A DNA stretch of 64,000 nucleotides from Mycobacterium alsense (GTDB lineage Bacteria > Actinomycetota > Actinomycetes > Mycobacteriales > Mycobacteriaceae). Every line of letters begins with the position of its first letter. Position 1 is the stretch's first letter. Location: positions 1 through 64,000 of the forward strand of contig NZ_MVHD01000020.1 of the NCBI RefSeq assembly GCF_002086635.1, in the 5' to 3' direction. Made by a program: the position numbers and the translations under genes. Below the pieces are notes generated by a model, which did no database searches, was not told the origin of the DNA, and was given only the letters and a program-made list of their open reading frames with translations. This document shows positions 32,301 through 40,690 of the stretch, piece by piece.

Positions 32301-34695
32301 TTTGGAGCTGGCGCCCAACCCGGTGGCGCTGATGCAGGTGGGGCTGACGACGGCGTCGGCGGGGCTGCACGACGCGCAGCTGATCCCGACGCTTGCCCGC
32401 AAGCAGGACGAGGTCGAGTCGATGATCTCGACCATGGCGCAGCTGTACGTCTACGGCCACGACCTGGACGTGCGCACGTTGTTCACGCGGGCCGATTCGG
32501 GGCCCGCAGGCCCCGAAGACTTTGCCAACATCCCGCCGACCCGGTTCAAGCGCAAAGAGCACTGGCTGGACGTGCACCTCGCCACCGGCAGCGGCTCGGC
32601 GATCATGCCGGGCAGTCATGTCGCGCTGCCGGACGGCCGCCACGTCTGGGAGTACGCGCCCCGCGGCCTGACCGACCTGGCCGCGTTGGTGAAAGCCGCT
32701 GCGACCGAAGTGCTTCCGGACGCGCGTTTGACGGCGGCGGAGCAGCGCGCGAACCCCGGGGAGGGCTCGCGGCTGGTGACGACGCTGACGCGGCACCCCG
32801 GCGGCGCGTCGGTGCAGGTGCACGCGCGCGTCGACGAGTCCTTCACGCTGGTCTACGACGCGCTGGTGACGCGCGGCGGTTCCGAGTCGGTGCTGCCGGC
32901 GGCGGTGGGCGCGGGCACGGCGATCGCGGCCGCCCCGGCCGACGGGGCCGTCGCGGAGGCTCCCGCCGATGGTCCGGAGGAAGAGGCGCTCGGCGACAGC
33001 TTGACCAACCGGTACATGCCGGCCGGTTTCACCAAGTGGTCGCCCGACTCGGGTGAGACCATCGCCGATCGGCTCGGTGCGATCGTCGGCGCGGCCATGG
33101 GCTACGAGCCCGAGGACCTGCCGTGGGAGGTGCCGCTGATCGAGCTGGGCCTGGACTCGCTGATGGCGGTGCGGATCAAGAACCGCGTCGAGTACGACTT
33201 CGACCTGCCGCCGATCCAGCTGACGGCCGTGCGGGACGCCAACCTCTACGCCGTCGAGAAGCTGATCGAGTACGCGGTCGAGCACCGCGACGAGGTCGAG
33301 CAGCTGCACGAGCACCAGAAGACGCAGACGGCCGAGGAGATCGCCCGGGCGCAGGCCGAGCTGCTCAGCGGCGCGTCGGCCGCTTCGGTGGTGGCGCCGG
33401 CCCCCGACCCGCAAGCCGAGCCGGAGACACAGCCGGCGCCCGAGGCGCAAGCGCCGACGGCGTCGGACGTTCCCGTCCCGCCGCCGCCGACGGATCCGTC
33501 GGGCCCCTCGGCCAACGGGGCCAACGGCGCGGCCAAGCCGAACCTCGCCGGGGCCGCCGACGCGCTCAACTCCGAGGCGGTGGCCAAGGCGCTGAACTCC
33601 GACGTGCCGCCGCGCGACGCGGCCGAACGGGTCACCTTCGCCACGTGGGCGATCGTCACGGGCAAGTCCCCGGGCGGCATCTTCAACCCGCTGCCCAAGC
33701 TCGACGCCGACGCCGCAACCAAGATGGCGCAACGGCTTTCGGAGCGCGCCGAGGGGCCGATCACCGCCGAGGACGTGCTGGGGTCGCCCAACATCGAGGC
33801 GCTGGCCGAGAAGGTGCGCGAGTACCTGGAGGCCGGCGTGGTCGACGGGTTCGTCCGCACGCTGCGGGCGCGGCCGGAGGGCGGCACCAAGCCGCCGGTG
33901 TTCGTGTTCCACCCGGCCGGGGGGTCGACGGTGGTCTACGAGCCGCTGCTCAACCGGTTGCCCTCCGACACCCCGATGTACGGCTTCGAGCGGGTCGAGG
34001 GCACCATCGAAGAGCGTGCGGCGCAATACGTTCCGAAGCTGATCGAGATGCAGGGCGACGGGCCCTACATCCTGGCCGGCTGGTCGCTGGGCGGGGTGCT
34101 GGCCTACGCGTGCGCGATCGGGCTGAAGCGGCTGGGCAAGGACGTCGCGTGGGTCGGCCTGATCGACGCGGTCCGCGCCGGCGAGGAGGTCCCGCAGACC
34201 AAGGAGGAGATCCGCAAGCGCTGGGACCGGTACGCCCGGTTCGCCGAGAAGACCTTCCAGGTCACCATCCCGGAGATCCCCTACGAGCAGCTCGAGGAGC
34301 TCGACGACGAGGGGCAGATCCGGTTCGTGCTGGAGGCGGTCAAACAGAGCGGGGTGCAGATCCCGGCCGGCATCATCGAGCACCAGCGCACGTCCTACCT
34401 GGACAACCGGGCGATCGACACCGCCGAGATCCAGCCGTACGACGGTCACGTCACCCTCTACATGGCCGATCGCTACCATGACGACGCGATCATGTTCGAG
34501 CCGCGCTACGCCACCCGCAGGCCGGACGGCGGCTGGGGGGAGTACGTGACCGACCTCGAGGTCGTGCCCGTCGGTGGCGAGCACATCCAGGTCATCGACG
34601 AGCCCATCATCGCCAAGGTGGGCGCGCACATGACCCAGGCGCTGAACGGGATCGGGGCAAGGCAACAGTCGGACAAGTCAGAACACGTTAGGTAG
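29323..34695 (+). CDS. pks13: Polyketide synthase Pks13, mycolate condensing enzyme
   Basis: Condenses the meromycolyl chain with carboxylated C24/C26 acyl-CoA to give alpha-alkyl beta-ketoacids, and transfers them to trehalose. The 1790-residue order is typical: N-terminal ACP with phosphopantetheine serine Ser62 ([10 protein letters not shown]), ketosynthase with Cys294 ([12 protein letters not shown]) and histidines in EAHGTGT and NVGHLE, acyltransferase with Ser810 (GQSLGEAAS), C-terminal ACP with Ser1279 ([10 protein letters not shown]), a proline/alanine linker, and thioesterase with Ser1588 ([10 protein letters not shown]). All active-site residues are intact. accD4 starts seven bases after its stop. 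Confidence 0.97.
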   Translation: MTDTEPDTTPAPATDGNPPAKKTEMTVPEMRQWLRNYVAKATGQSPDSIDESVPMVELGLSSRDAVSMAADIEDMTGVTLSVAVAFQHPTIESLATRIIEGEPEPDTTGDDNTDWSRTGPAERVDIAIVGLSTRLPGDMNTPDETWQALLEGRDAITDLPEGRWEEFLEEPRLAERVARARTRGGYLKDIKGFDSEFFAVAKTEADNIDPQQRMALELTWEALEHARIPASSLRGRPVGVYVGVSNNDYSILAVSDPTAAHPYAITGTATSIIANRVSYFYDFRGPSVAVDTACSSSLVAIHQAVQALRNGEADVAVAGGVNALITPAVTLGFDEIGAVLAPDGRIKSFSSDADGYTRSEGGGMLVLKRVDDARRDGDQILAVIAGSAVNHDGRSNGLIAPNQDAQADVLRRAYKDAGIDPRTVDYIEAHGTGTVLGDPIEAEALGRIVGRGRPADRPALLGAVKTNVGHLESAAGAASMAKVVLALHHDKLPPNINFAGPSPYIDFDAMRLKVVDQVTDWPRYGGYALAGVSSFGFGGANAHVVVREVLPRDVVEREPEPQPEPEVKAPADAAEAPTFEAHSLRFDDFGNIITDAPGAEEDEPELPGVTEEALRLKEAALEELAAQEATAPLIPLVVSAFLTSRKKAAAAELADWMESPEGQASSLESIGRSLSRRNHGRSRAVVLAHDHEEAVKGLRAVAEGKQRPGVFSTDGPVTNGPVWVLAGFGAQHRKMGKSLYLRNEVFAEWIEKVDALVQDELGYSVLELILDDSQDYGIETTQVTIFAIQIALGELLRHHGAKPAAVVGQSLGEAASAYFAGGLSLRDATRAICSRSHLMGEGEAMLFGEYIRLMALVEYSADEIKTVFSDYPDLEVCVYAAPTQTVIGGPPEQVDAIIARAEAEGKFARKFQTKGASHTQQMDPLLGELAAELQGIKPMSPTCGIYSTVHEGSYIKPGADPIHDVDYWKKGLRHSVYFTQGIRNAVDSGHTTFLELAPNPVALMQVGLTTASAGLHDAQLIPTLARKQDEVESMISTMAQLYVYGHDLDVRTLFTRADSGPAGPEDFANIPPTRFKRKEHWLDVHLATGSGSAIMPGSHVALPDGRHVWEYAPRGLTDLAALVKAAATEVLPDARLTAAEQRANPGEGSRLVTTLTRHPGGASVQVHARVDESFTLVYDALVTRGGSESVLPAAVGAGTAIAAAPADGAVAEAPADGPEEEALGDSLTNRYMPAGFTKWSPDSGETIADRLGAIVGAAMGYEPEDLPWEVPLIELGLDSLMAVRIKNRVEYDFDLPPIQLTAVRDANLYAVEKLIEYAVEHRDEVEQLHEHQKTQTAEEIARAQAELLSGASAASVVAPAPDPQAEPETQPAPEAQAPTASDVPVPPPPTDPSGPSANGANGAAKPNLAGAADALNSEAVAKALNSDVPPRDAAERVTFATWAIVTGKSPGGIFNPLPKLDADAATKMAQRLSERAEGPITAEDVLGSPNIEALAEKVREYLEAGVVDGFVRTLRARPEGGTKPPVFVFHPAGGSTVVYEPLLNRLPSDTPMYGFERVEGTIEERAAQYVPKLIEMQGDGPYILAGWSLGGVLAYACAIGLKRLGKDVAWVGLIDAVRAGEEVPQTKEEIRKRWDRYARFAEKTFQVTIPEIPYEQLEELDDEGQIRFVLEAVKQSGVQIPAGIIEHQRTSYLDNRAIDTAEIQPYDGHVTLYMADRYHDDAIMFEPRYATRRPDGGWGEYVTDLEVVPVGGEHIQVIDEPIIAKVGAHMTQALNGIGARQQSDKSEHVR

Positions 34696-34702
34696 GCCAG
34701 TA

Positions 34703-36289
34703 GTGACGGAGACCGTGCCGGCTCCGGGGGCAGCCCCCGTTCAGCACACCACCGCGGAAAAGCTGGCCGAACTGCACGCCCGCCTCGAGCTGGCCAAGGA
34801 GCCCGGCGGGGAGAAGGCCGCCGCCAAGCGGGACAAGAAGGGCATCCCGAGCGCGCGGGCCCGTGTTCATGCGCTGCTCGACCCGGGCACGTTCTTCGAG
34901 GTCGGCGCCCTGGCCAAGACCCCGAACGACCCGAACGCGCTCTACGGGGACGGGTGCGTGACCGGCCACGGCATGATCGACGGCCGACCGGTCGGGGTGT
35001 TCTCCCACGACCAGACCGTGTTCCAGGGCACGGTCGGCGAGATGTTCGGCCGCAAGGTGGCCCGGCTGATGGAGTGGTGCGCGATGGTGGGCTGCCCGAT
35101 CATCGGCATCCAGGACTCGGGTGGCGCCCGGATCCAGGACGCGGTCACCTCGCTGGCGTGGTACGCCGAGCTCGGCCGCCGGCACGAGGCCCTGTCCGGG
35201 CTGGTGCCGCAGATCTCTCTCATCTTCGGCAAATGCGCTGGGGGAGCGGTGTATTCGCCGATCCAGGACGACCTGCTGGTCTCGGTGCGCGACCAGGGCT
35301 ATTTCTTCGTCACCGGGCCCGACGTCATTCGCGAGGTCACCGGCGAAGAGGTCACCCTCGACGAGCTGGGCGGCTCCGACGCGCAGGCCCGTTACGGCAA
35401 CATCCACCAGGTCGTCGACTCCGAGGCGGCGGCGTTCCAGTACGTGCGCGAGTTCCTGTCGTTCCTGCCGTCGAACTGCTTCGACAAGCCGCCGATCGTC
35501 AACCCCGGGCTGGAGCCCGAGATCACGCCGACGGATCTGGAGCTGGACGCGATCGTGCCGGACTCCGACAACATGGCCTACGACATGCACGAGATCCTGC
35601 TGCGGATCTTCGACGACGGCGACTTCCTCGAGGTCGCCGCGCAGCACGGACCGGCCATCATCACCGGATACGCCCGCGTCGACGGCCATCCCGTGGGCGT
35701 GATCGCCAACCAGCCCATGCACATGTCCGGCTCGATCGACAACGAGGCCTCCGACAAGGCGGCCCGGTTCATCCGGTTCTGCGACGCCTTCAACATCCCG
35801 CTGGTGTTCGTGGTGGACACGCCCGGATTCCTGCCGGGGGCCGAGGAGGAGAAGCGGGGCATCATCAAGCGTGGCGGGCGGTTCCTCTACGCCGTCGTGG
35901 AGGCCGACGTGCCGAAGGTGACCATCACGGTCCGCAAGTCCTACGGCGGCGCCTACGCGGTGATGGGCTCGCGGCAGCTCACCGCCGACTTCAACTTCGC
36001 CTGGCCCACCGCGCGCATCGCGGTGATCGGGGCCGAGGGTGCCGCGCAGTTGCTGATGAAGCGGTTCCCCGACCCGACGACGCCCGAGGCGCAGCAGATC
36101 AAGAAGGACTTCATCGAGGGCTACAACCTCAACATGGCGATCCCGTGGACGGCCGCCGAGCGGGGCTTCATCGACGCGGTGATCGACCCGCACCAGACCC
36201 GGCTGCTGCTGCGCAAGTCGATGCACCTGTTGCGCGACAAGCAGCTGTGGTTCCGCGTCGCGCGCAAGCACGGCCTGATCCCGGTCTAG
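34703..36289 (+). CDS. accD4: Acyl-CoA carboxylase beta subunit AccD4
   Basis: Carboxyltransferase subunit that, with AccA3, AccE5 and AccD5, carboxylates the long-chain acyl-CoA extender used by Pks13. The 528-residue protein shows both crotonase-fold halves. The N-half has acyl-CoA-binding DSGGARIQD and the oxyanion glycines in [11 protein letters not shown]. The C-half has the biotin-site segment [28 protein letters not shown] and the [15 protein letters not shown] stretch. The GTG start lies just after pks13, completing the operon. The convergent methyltransferase gene ends 36 bp beyond. Confidence 0.96.
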   Translation: MTETVPAPGAAPVQHTTAEKLAELHARLELAKEPGGEKAAAKRDKKGIPSARARVHALLDPGTFFEVGALAKTPNDPNALYGDGCVTGHGMIDGRPVGVFSHDQTVFQGTVGEMFGRKVARLMEWCAMVGCPIIGIQDSGGARIQDAVTSLAWYAELGRRHEALSGLVPQISLIFGKCAGGAVYSPIQDDLLVSVRDQGYFFVTGPDVIREVTGEEVTLDELGGSDAQARYGNIHQVVDSEAAAFQYVREFLSFLPSNCFDKPPIVNPGLEPEITPTDLELDAIVPDSDNMAYDMHEILLRIFDDGDFLEVAAQHGPAIITGYARVDGHPVGVIANQPMHMSGSIDNEASDKAARFIRFCDAFNIPLVFVVDTPGFLPGAEEEKRGIIKRGGRFLYAVVEADVPKVTITVRKSYGGAYAVMGSRQLTADFNFAWPTARIAVIGAEGAAQLLMKRFPDPTTPEAQQIKKDFIEGYNLNMAIPWTAAERGFIDAVIDPHQTRLLLRKSMHLLRDKQLWFRVARKHGLIPV

Positions 36290-36325
36290 TTCCCCCTGCT
36301 CGCCAGTGAACGCGCGGCACTATCG

Positions 36326-37192
36326 CTACTTGCGCAGGGTGAATTGGTTGAGGTCGATGTAGCCCTTGCGGAAAAGGTTCGCGCAGCCGGTCAGGTACTT
36401 CATGTACATCGCGTAGACCTCTTCGGACTGAATCGCGATGGCCTCGGCTTTGTGCGCCTCGAGGGCCGCGGCCCACACGTCGAGGGTCTTGGCATAGTGC
36501 CGCTGCAGCGACTGAAGACGCTTCAGCTTGAAGCCGGCCTTCGCCGAGAACGCCTTGACCATGCCGATGGTCGGCAGGAAGCCGCCGGGGAAGATTTCGG
36601 TTTTCATGAAGTCGCTGAATTCGACTATCGCCGGAGTGAGCGGCAAGCCGGACTCGATGATCTCCTGCTCCGACAGCACGGTGATCGTGTGCAGCAGCAT
36701 CGTGCCGCCACTCGGCAACAGCTTATAAGTTCTTTCGAAGAAGGGCTCGAAGCGGTCGTAGCCGACGTGTTCGAGCGCGCCGATCGAGACGATCCGATCC
36801 ACCGGCTCGTAAAACCGCTCCCAGCCCTCGAGTAAGACCCGCTTGGAACGCGGGCTGTCCGATGCGGCGAACAGCTGCTCGACGTGGGCGACCTGGTTTT
36901 TGGACAGCGTGAGGCCGACGACGTTGACGTCGTATTTCTCGATGGCTCGCAGCATGGCCGCGCCCCAGCCGCAGCCGAGGTCCAGCAGGGTCATGCCCGG
37001 CTGCAAGGCCAGTTTGCTAAGCGAGAGGTCGATTTTGGCGACCTGCGCCTGTTCCAGGGTCATGTCGTCGCCTCCCAGCCAGTAGGCGCACGTGTACATC
37101 TGGGTGCGGTCGAGGAACAGGCGGAAGAAGTCGTCGGAGAGGTCGTAGTGCGACTGCACGTCCTCGAAATGCGGCGTCAACTCGTCGGTCAT
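36326..37192 (-). CDS. Cyclopropane-fatty-acid/mycolic-acid methyltransferase family protein
   Basis: A 288-residue SAM-dependent methyltransferase of the CmaA/MmaA/UmaA/PcaA group, which adds methyl or cyclopropane groups to meromycolate double bonds. Seen directly: VQSHYDLSDDFFRLFLD and QMYTCAYWLGGDD near the N-terminus, SAM motif LLDLGCGWGAA, GLTLSKNQ, the family signature SIGALEHVGYDRFEPFF and GGTMLLHTIT. The exact reaction cannot be assigned. In M. tuberculosis the corresponding place between accD4 and fadE35 holds a transposase (recalled), so this gene is a lineage-specific element of the mycolate cluster. It converges on accD4. Confidence 0.85.
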   Translation of the reverse strand: MTDELTPHFEDVQSHYDLSDDFFRLFLDRTQMYTCAYWLGGDDMTLEQAQVAKIDLSLSKLALQPGMTLLDLGCGWGAAMLRAIEKYDVNVVGLTLSKNQVAHVEQLFAASDSPRSKRVLLEGWERFYEPVDRIVSIGALEHVGYDRFEPFFERTYKLLPSGGTMLLHTITVLSEQEIIESGLPLTPAIVEFSDFMKTEIFPGGFLPTIGMVKAFSAKAGFKLKRLQSLQRHYAKTLDVWAAALEAHKAEAIAIQSEEVYAMYMKYLTGCANLFRKGYIDLNQFTLRK

Positions 37193-37326
37193 CCTCGGGG
37201 TGCCTTTCCCTGGACCCTGGCGTGTTGTTGCCCGGTAGGCCGCCGGATGGTCCAGTCGCTGTGCGGCTCAGGGGGTTCGTAGGTCGTGCATCACTCTAAG
37301 GCGAACTCGGTTGGAGCGCTTGTTCT

Positions 37327-39081
37327 CTACAGCGCCAGCGCCCCGTCGACCAGCTCGTCGAAACGCTCCAGCGCCTCGTCGGTTTCGGCGTCGATGCCGC
37401 GCAGCGGGCCCCGGTCGTCGAGATAGCGCTGCGCGTACAGCCGGGCGACGAGCGCCTTGCGGTCACCGCCGCGGGTCTCCCGCTCCCAGGCGGCCTGCTC
37501 GGTGAGCAGCGCGCCGGCGTAGACGTCGCCCATGAACTGGGCCAGCGGAAACAGCCGGGCTTCCGCCAGCTCGCTGTCGAGCTTGCTCCACGCGGTGAGC
37601 GCCGCGTCGAGGTCCTCGACGCGGCCGGCCACCAATTGCGTGGTCTTGTCGTCGCCGGACACCGACACCGCGTCGCGCAGCCGCGCCAGCAGCGGCTCGT
37701 GCGCGGCGGCCCGCTCGATGCCGCGGCGCACGTCGAGGCACAGGATGTTGTCCGGGCCCTCCCAGATCGTGTTCACCTGCGCGTCGCGCAAAAGCCTTGC
37801 CACCGGCCAGTTTTCGATGTAGCCGTTACCGCCGTGGATTTCGATCGCGTCCGAGGCCGCGGTGATCCCGAGCCGGCACACCTTGAGCTTGGTGACGGGC
37901 ACCGCGATGCGTTGCCGCACGGCGCGGGGCTGGCGATGGTTGGCCGCGCCGGTTCCGTCGAACACCAGCGCCTGCGCCGCCTCGACGTCGACGATCATCT
38001 CGGCGAGCTTGCGCCGCATCAGCGGCTTGTCGATCAGGGCGCCGCCGAACGCGTGGCGCTGCCGGGCGTAGCACAGCGACTCGACCAGGGCGCGGCGCGC
38101 GTTGCCCAGCCCGAACAGCGCGATGCCAAGGCGCGCGGCGTTGGTCAGCTCCATCATGCGGCCGAGCCCCTTGCCGTCGGACGGGCCGGCGTCGGCGGCG
38201 CCGGATTCGCCGGACAACAGAAACGCCTCGGCGTCAACGAATTCCACCTCGCCGGAGGCCACCGAGCGGGTGCCGAGCTTGTCCTTGAGCCGGCGCACTC
38301 GCACCCCGTTGCGGGAACCGTCGCGCCGGGTGCGCAGCACCAGGAAGTTGGCGACGCCGCGGCTCGAGTCCGGTGCACCCTCGGGCTTGGCCAGCACGAC
38401 GAACGCCTCGCCGGCGCAGTTGGACGCAAACCACTTGACGCCGTTGAGCATCCAGGCGTCACCGGCGCGCGTCGCGGTCGTCTCCAGCGCGCCGAGGTCG
38501 GACCCGCCGGTGCGTTCGGTCAGCAGCTGCGCCGTCTCGCCCGCCCACTCCCCGGAGGCGAACTTGGCCAGCACGTGCTCGCGCACGTCGGGCGGGGCGT
38601 AGGCGGCCACCAGCGACTGGACCATGCCGCCGCCCGTCCCCAGCGCGCAGCCCATCCCGATGTCGGCCTGGTTGAGCAGATAGTTGGACGCGAACAGGCC
38701 CAGCCCCGAACTCACCCGGGCGGCGCGCGCGTCGTCGCGCAGCGCCTGCTGGGCATCCAGCACCGCGCGCTTGGACTGCGTGAACGACGCCGGCATGACG
38801 ACCCGGCTGACGTCGTGCCCCCACTTGTCGTAGCGCTCCAGCCGGGGCGGGTTGCGGTCGGTCTCCTCGGCCCACCGGGCGACGGGGCCGCCCATCAGCT
38901 CGCCCATGCGCGTCAGATGGGGCTCGACCACGGCCAACTCGTCGGGGCTGAGGTAGTAGGCCATGGTGAACCGCAGGGTGGGGTCGGTGAGGTACCAGTT
39001 GAGACCCACGGCGCCGCGGTACCTGTCGGTGTCGTAGCGCTGCGCCTTGTCCGGCCCGGAGAATGGAGAAAACCGACTCAT
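37327..39081 (-). CDS. fadE35: Acyl-CoA dehydrogenase, AidB-like, FadE35
   Basis: A 584-residue flavoprotein of the acyl-CoA dehydrogenase superfamily. LLTERTGGSDLGALETTA is the FAD/substrate-binding region and RQRHAFGGALIDKPLMR the usual middle motif. HGGNGYIENWPVARLLRDA plus NTIWEGPDNI are the C-terminal FAD and catalytic-helix segments. The extended N-terminus and the C-terminal domain resemble AidB-type members rather than short-chain beta-oxidation enzymes. Substrate unknown. It has the same relative position (near accD4 and emb) as Rv3797. Confidence 0.88.
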   Translation of the reverse strand: MSRFSPFSGPDKAQRYDTDRYRGAVGLNWYLTDPTLRFTMAYYLSPDELAVVEPHLTRMGELMGGPVARWAEETDRNPPRLERYDKWGHDVSRVVMPASFTQSKRAVLDAQQALRDDARAARVSSGLGLFASNYLLNQADIGMGCALGTGGGMVQSLVAAYAPPDVREHVLAKFASGEWAGETAQLLTERTGGSDLGALETTATRAGDAWMLNGVKWFASNCAGEAFVVLAKPEGAPDSSRGVANFLVLRTRRDGSRNGVRVRRLKDKLGTRSVASGEVEFVDAEAFLLSGESGAADAGPSDGKGLGRMMELTNAARLGIALFGLGNARRALVESLCYARQRHAFGGALIDKPLMRRKLAEMIVDVEAAQALVFDGTGAANHRQPRAVRQRIAVPVTKLKVCRLGITAASDAIEIHGGNGYIENWPVARLLRDAQVNTIWEGPDNILCLDVRRGIERAAAHEPLLARLRDAVSVSGDDKTTQLVAGRVEDLDAALTAWSKLDSELAEARLFPLAQFMGDVYAGALLTEQAAWERETRGGDRKALVARLYAQRYLDDRGPLRGIDAETDEALERFDELVDGALAL

Positions 39082-39142
39082 ACGGCGACGGTATTACAGG
39101 CGAAACACCACGCGGTAGACGTCGACCCGTGGGTTCGCTCGA

Positions 39143-39610
39143 TCACGCGGCCGGGCGAAGACCCGGAGTCGACTCTGCCGCATGCGACCTCGGCTGGGCC
39201 GGGAGTCCAGACCAGCCGACATAGGTCAGGTACAGCCCGATCAACGCGAAGGCGACGCAGGCCGAGATCCACCAGCCCTGCGCGCCGATCATGTTGTGGG
39301 CCAACGAGACCAAGGCCTGGGGAAAGGCGAACAGAAGCAGCCCGCGCAGCGTGATCAGCCAGCCGAGCAGCGACACGATGATCGCCGCGGCGCCGCGCCA
39401 AATTTGGTGTGCGGCGACGATGAAGAGGCCGAACAGCAGGATGAAGGCGCCGGCCACCCACGTCCACAGCGAATTCGCCTCGAACTGCGACAGCAGCGCC
39501 TGCATGTCCGAGGCCCGGGCCACAGCCGTGGCGTCGACGATGACGAGGAAGGGACCGAGTGCCCGGGCGAGCATGCGCGTGCGCGCCTGAGACTCTGGTG
39601 AACCGCTCAT
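39143..39610 (-). CDS. Four-span membrane protein of unknown function, putative DosR target
   Basis: A 155-residue protein from ATG 39610 with a strong ribosome-binding site (GGAGGT, six bases upstream). Hydrophobic spans are at about 17-33, 48-71, 75-98 and 112-133. There are no recognisable catalytic motifs. It is divergent from a DUF1918 gene, and two DosR-like boxes lie in the 160-bp gap, so hypoxia-linked expression is inferred. The frame is open upstream but that part would run across the boxes. Confidence 0.7.
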   Translation of the reverse strand: MSGSPESQARTRMLARALGPFLVIVDATAVARASDMQALLSQFEANSLWTWVAGAFILLFGLFIVAAHQIWRGAAAIIVSLLGWLITLRGLLLFAFPQALVSLAHNMIGAQGWWISACVAFALIGLYLTYVGWSGLPAQPRSHAAESTPGLRPAA

Positions 39611-39663
39611 CGCTGTACCTCCGATCCGTACCCCTCCAGCCGACCACTCTGCGGAAGCGCCGG

Positions 39664-39683
39664 GTAGGGACCCAAGTCCCGTC
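39664..39683. promoter_or_regulatory. DosR (DevR)-like box 1
   Basis: The core GGGAC-N4-GTCCC (39667-39680) matches the centre of the dormancy regulon consensus exactly. About 14 of 20 positions agree with the published 20-bp palindrome as I recall it. Confidence 0.6.
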
Positions 39684-39685
39684 CG

Positions 39686-39705
39686 TTCGGGGCCTTGGAC
39701 CCCAC
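39686..39705. promoter_or_regulatory. DosR (DevR)-like box 2
   Basis: TTCGGGGCCTTGGACCCCAC agrees with the recalled DosR consensus at about 15 of 20 positions, including the TTC-GGG start and CCC-CA end. It is centred 22 bp from box 1, a spacing typical of paired DosR sites. Confidence 0.55.
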
Positions 39706-39770
39706 ACCCCTTCCGCCCGGGCCAGCGGCGGCGCATGATCGGCTCAGCGGCCAACGATCAAAGGGGGTCG

Positions 39771-40007
39771 ATGATGAAAGCCGATGTAGGCGATTGGCTC
39801 GTGGTCAAGGGCACGACGACGGAGCTGGCGGATCAGCGCGGCGAGATCACCGAGGTGCGCGGCGCCGACGGCGCGCCGCCGTATGTGGTGCGCTGGCTGT
39901 CCAGCGGCCATGTGGCGACGGTCTTTCCGGGCACCGACGCGCTGGTGGTCACCGCGGCCGAACAACAACGGTTCGACGAACGCGCGCAACACCGGGTCGG
40001 GCACTGA
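39771..40007 (+). CDS. DUF1918 domain protein (Rv0569/Rv2302 type)
   Basis: A 78-residue protein, MKADVGDWLVVKG followed by a small beta-barrel pattern (GEITEVRGADG, PPYVVRWLSSGHVATVFPG) typical of the DUF1918 family. GGGGG lies three bases before tandem ATGs at 39771 and 39774. The M. tuberculosis homologue Rv0569 is a DosR-regulon member (recalled), and two DosR-like boxes are found 65-107 bp upstream, so it is very likely induced by hypoxia or nitric oxide. Biochemical function unknown. Confidence 0.85.
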   Translation: MMKADVGDWLVVKGTTTELADQRGEITEVRGADGAPPYVVRWLSSGHVATVFPGTDALVVTAAEQQRFDERAQHRVGH

Positions 40008-40013
40008 GGCGGG

Positions 40014-40520
40014 TTACGCCGGCACCACAAATTCGGACGTGTAGAACTCGGCCGGGTTCTGGGAGTGCGGGTCGCCGCGCTCGACGATCACCCAGACGCC
40101 CGTCGTGCCCTGGCGAAGGCTGTCCGAGACGGTCACCGTCGCGTTGCCGGCCGCGTCCGTGTCCATGCCGGTGAAGGCGGTGGCGGGATCGCCGGGACCA
40201 CAGGTGGCCGTCGAGGGAAGGGGCTCCTGGATCAGGCCGACGTCGTAATGGGTGCCCGGCCGATTGGGGATCGTCACGTGCACCTGCGCGACCGCGCGCG
40301 ATCCGGAGGTGTTGATGAGCGCGGAGCCGGTGCCCAGCGCCGGCCGGGGCACCAATGCGGCCTCGGTCACCCGGCTGAAATCGCACCGGCGCAAAGTGCT
40401 GTCCAAAACGACGGTGGTGCCGCCGTCGGCGGCCGCGGTGACAATCCCCAGCGTCGCCGCCGGGCAGGTCATCGCGGCGATCGCCGCACTACAAATGCCT
40501 AACCGTGCCTGCGTGTGCAT
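40014..40520 (-). CDS. Secreted protein of unknown function
   Basis: A 168-residue protein from ATG 40520. A signal-peptide-like start (ICSAAIAAMTCPAATLGIVTAAA, residues about 9-31) is followed by a beta-rich domain without a recognised family. Two mature cysteines (LRRCDFS, TATCGPGD) could form a disulfide. It ends TSEFVVPA. I do not recognise a homologue. It ends just after the DUF1918 gene (convergent, 6 bp) and is preceded by a 170-bp relatively AT-rich gap before the end of embB. Composition and isolation suggest a lineage-specific accessory gene. Confidence 0.6.
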   Translation of the reverse strand: MHTQARLGICSAAIAAMTCPAATLGIVTAAADGGTTVVLDSTLRRCDFSRVTEAALVPRPALGTGSALINTSGSRAVAQVHVTIPNRPGTHYDVGLIQEPLPSTATCGPGDPATAFTGMDTDAAGNATVTVSDSLRQGTTGVWVIVERGDPHSQNPAEFYTSEFVVPA

Positions 40521-40690
40521 TGGGTCACTTTCACACTTTCCTGTTAGCTGTGCCACAACGGAAAGTAGTTATTGACCGGCGGTTCGCCGCACTAAACATT
40601 CGGGCGGCAATTACTCGTGCGTCAATTCCGGCGGTCAGTCGATTTTGTGCCGGATTAATTGGCGCCGGTCCAATAAAACCGTTCGGGTTA
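40521..40690. other. AT-richer intergenic gap between embB end and secreted protein gene
   Basis: 170 bp clearly lower in GC than the surroundings, with runs such as TGACCGGCGG, AATTACT and GGATTAATTGG. It holds the promoter of the secreted protein gene and the 3' end of the embAB transcript. A short inverted repeat ATTGG/CCAAT lies near 40654-40670. No gene seen. Confidence 0.5.

Noticed and set aside
29029..34665. An 1,878-codon open frame antisense to pks13
   Set aside because: The plus strand carries an intact Pks13 with all active sites. The antisense frame is open because of high GC at third positions and has a low-complexity histidine/arginine/glycine-rich translation.
37193..37326. 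Remnants of an insertion sequence near the accD4-fadE35 junction
   Set aside because: M. tuberculosis has a transposase at this place, but no transposase motif or terminal inverted repeat is visible here.
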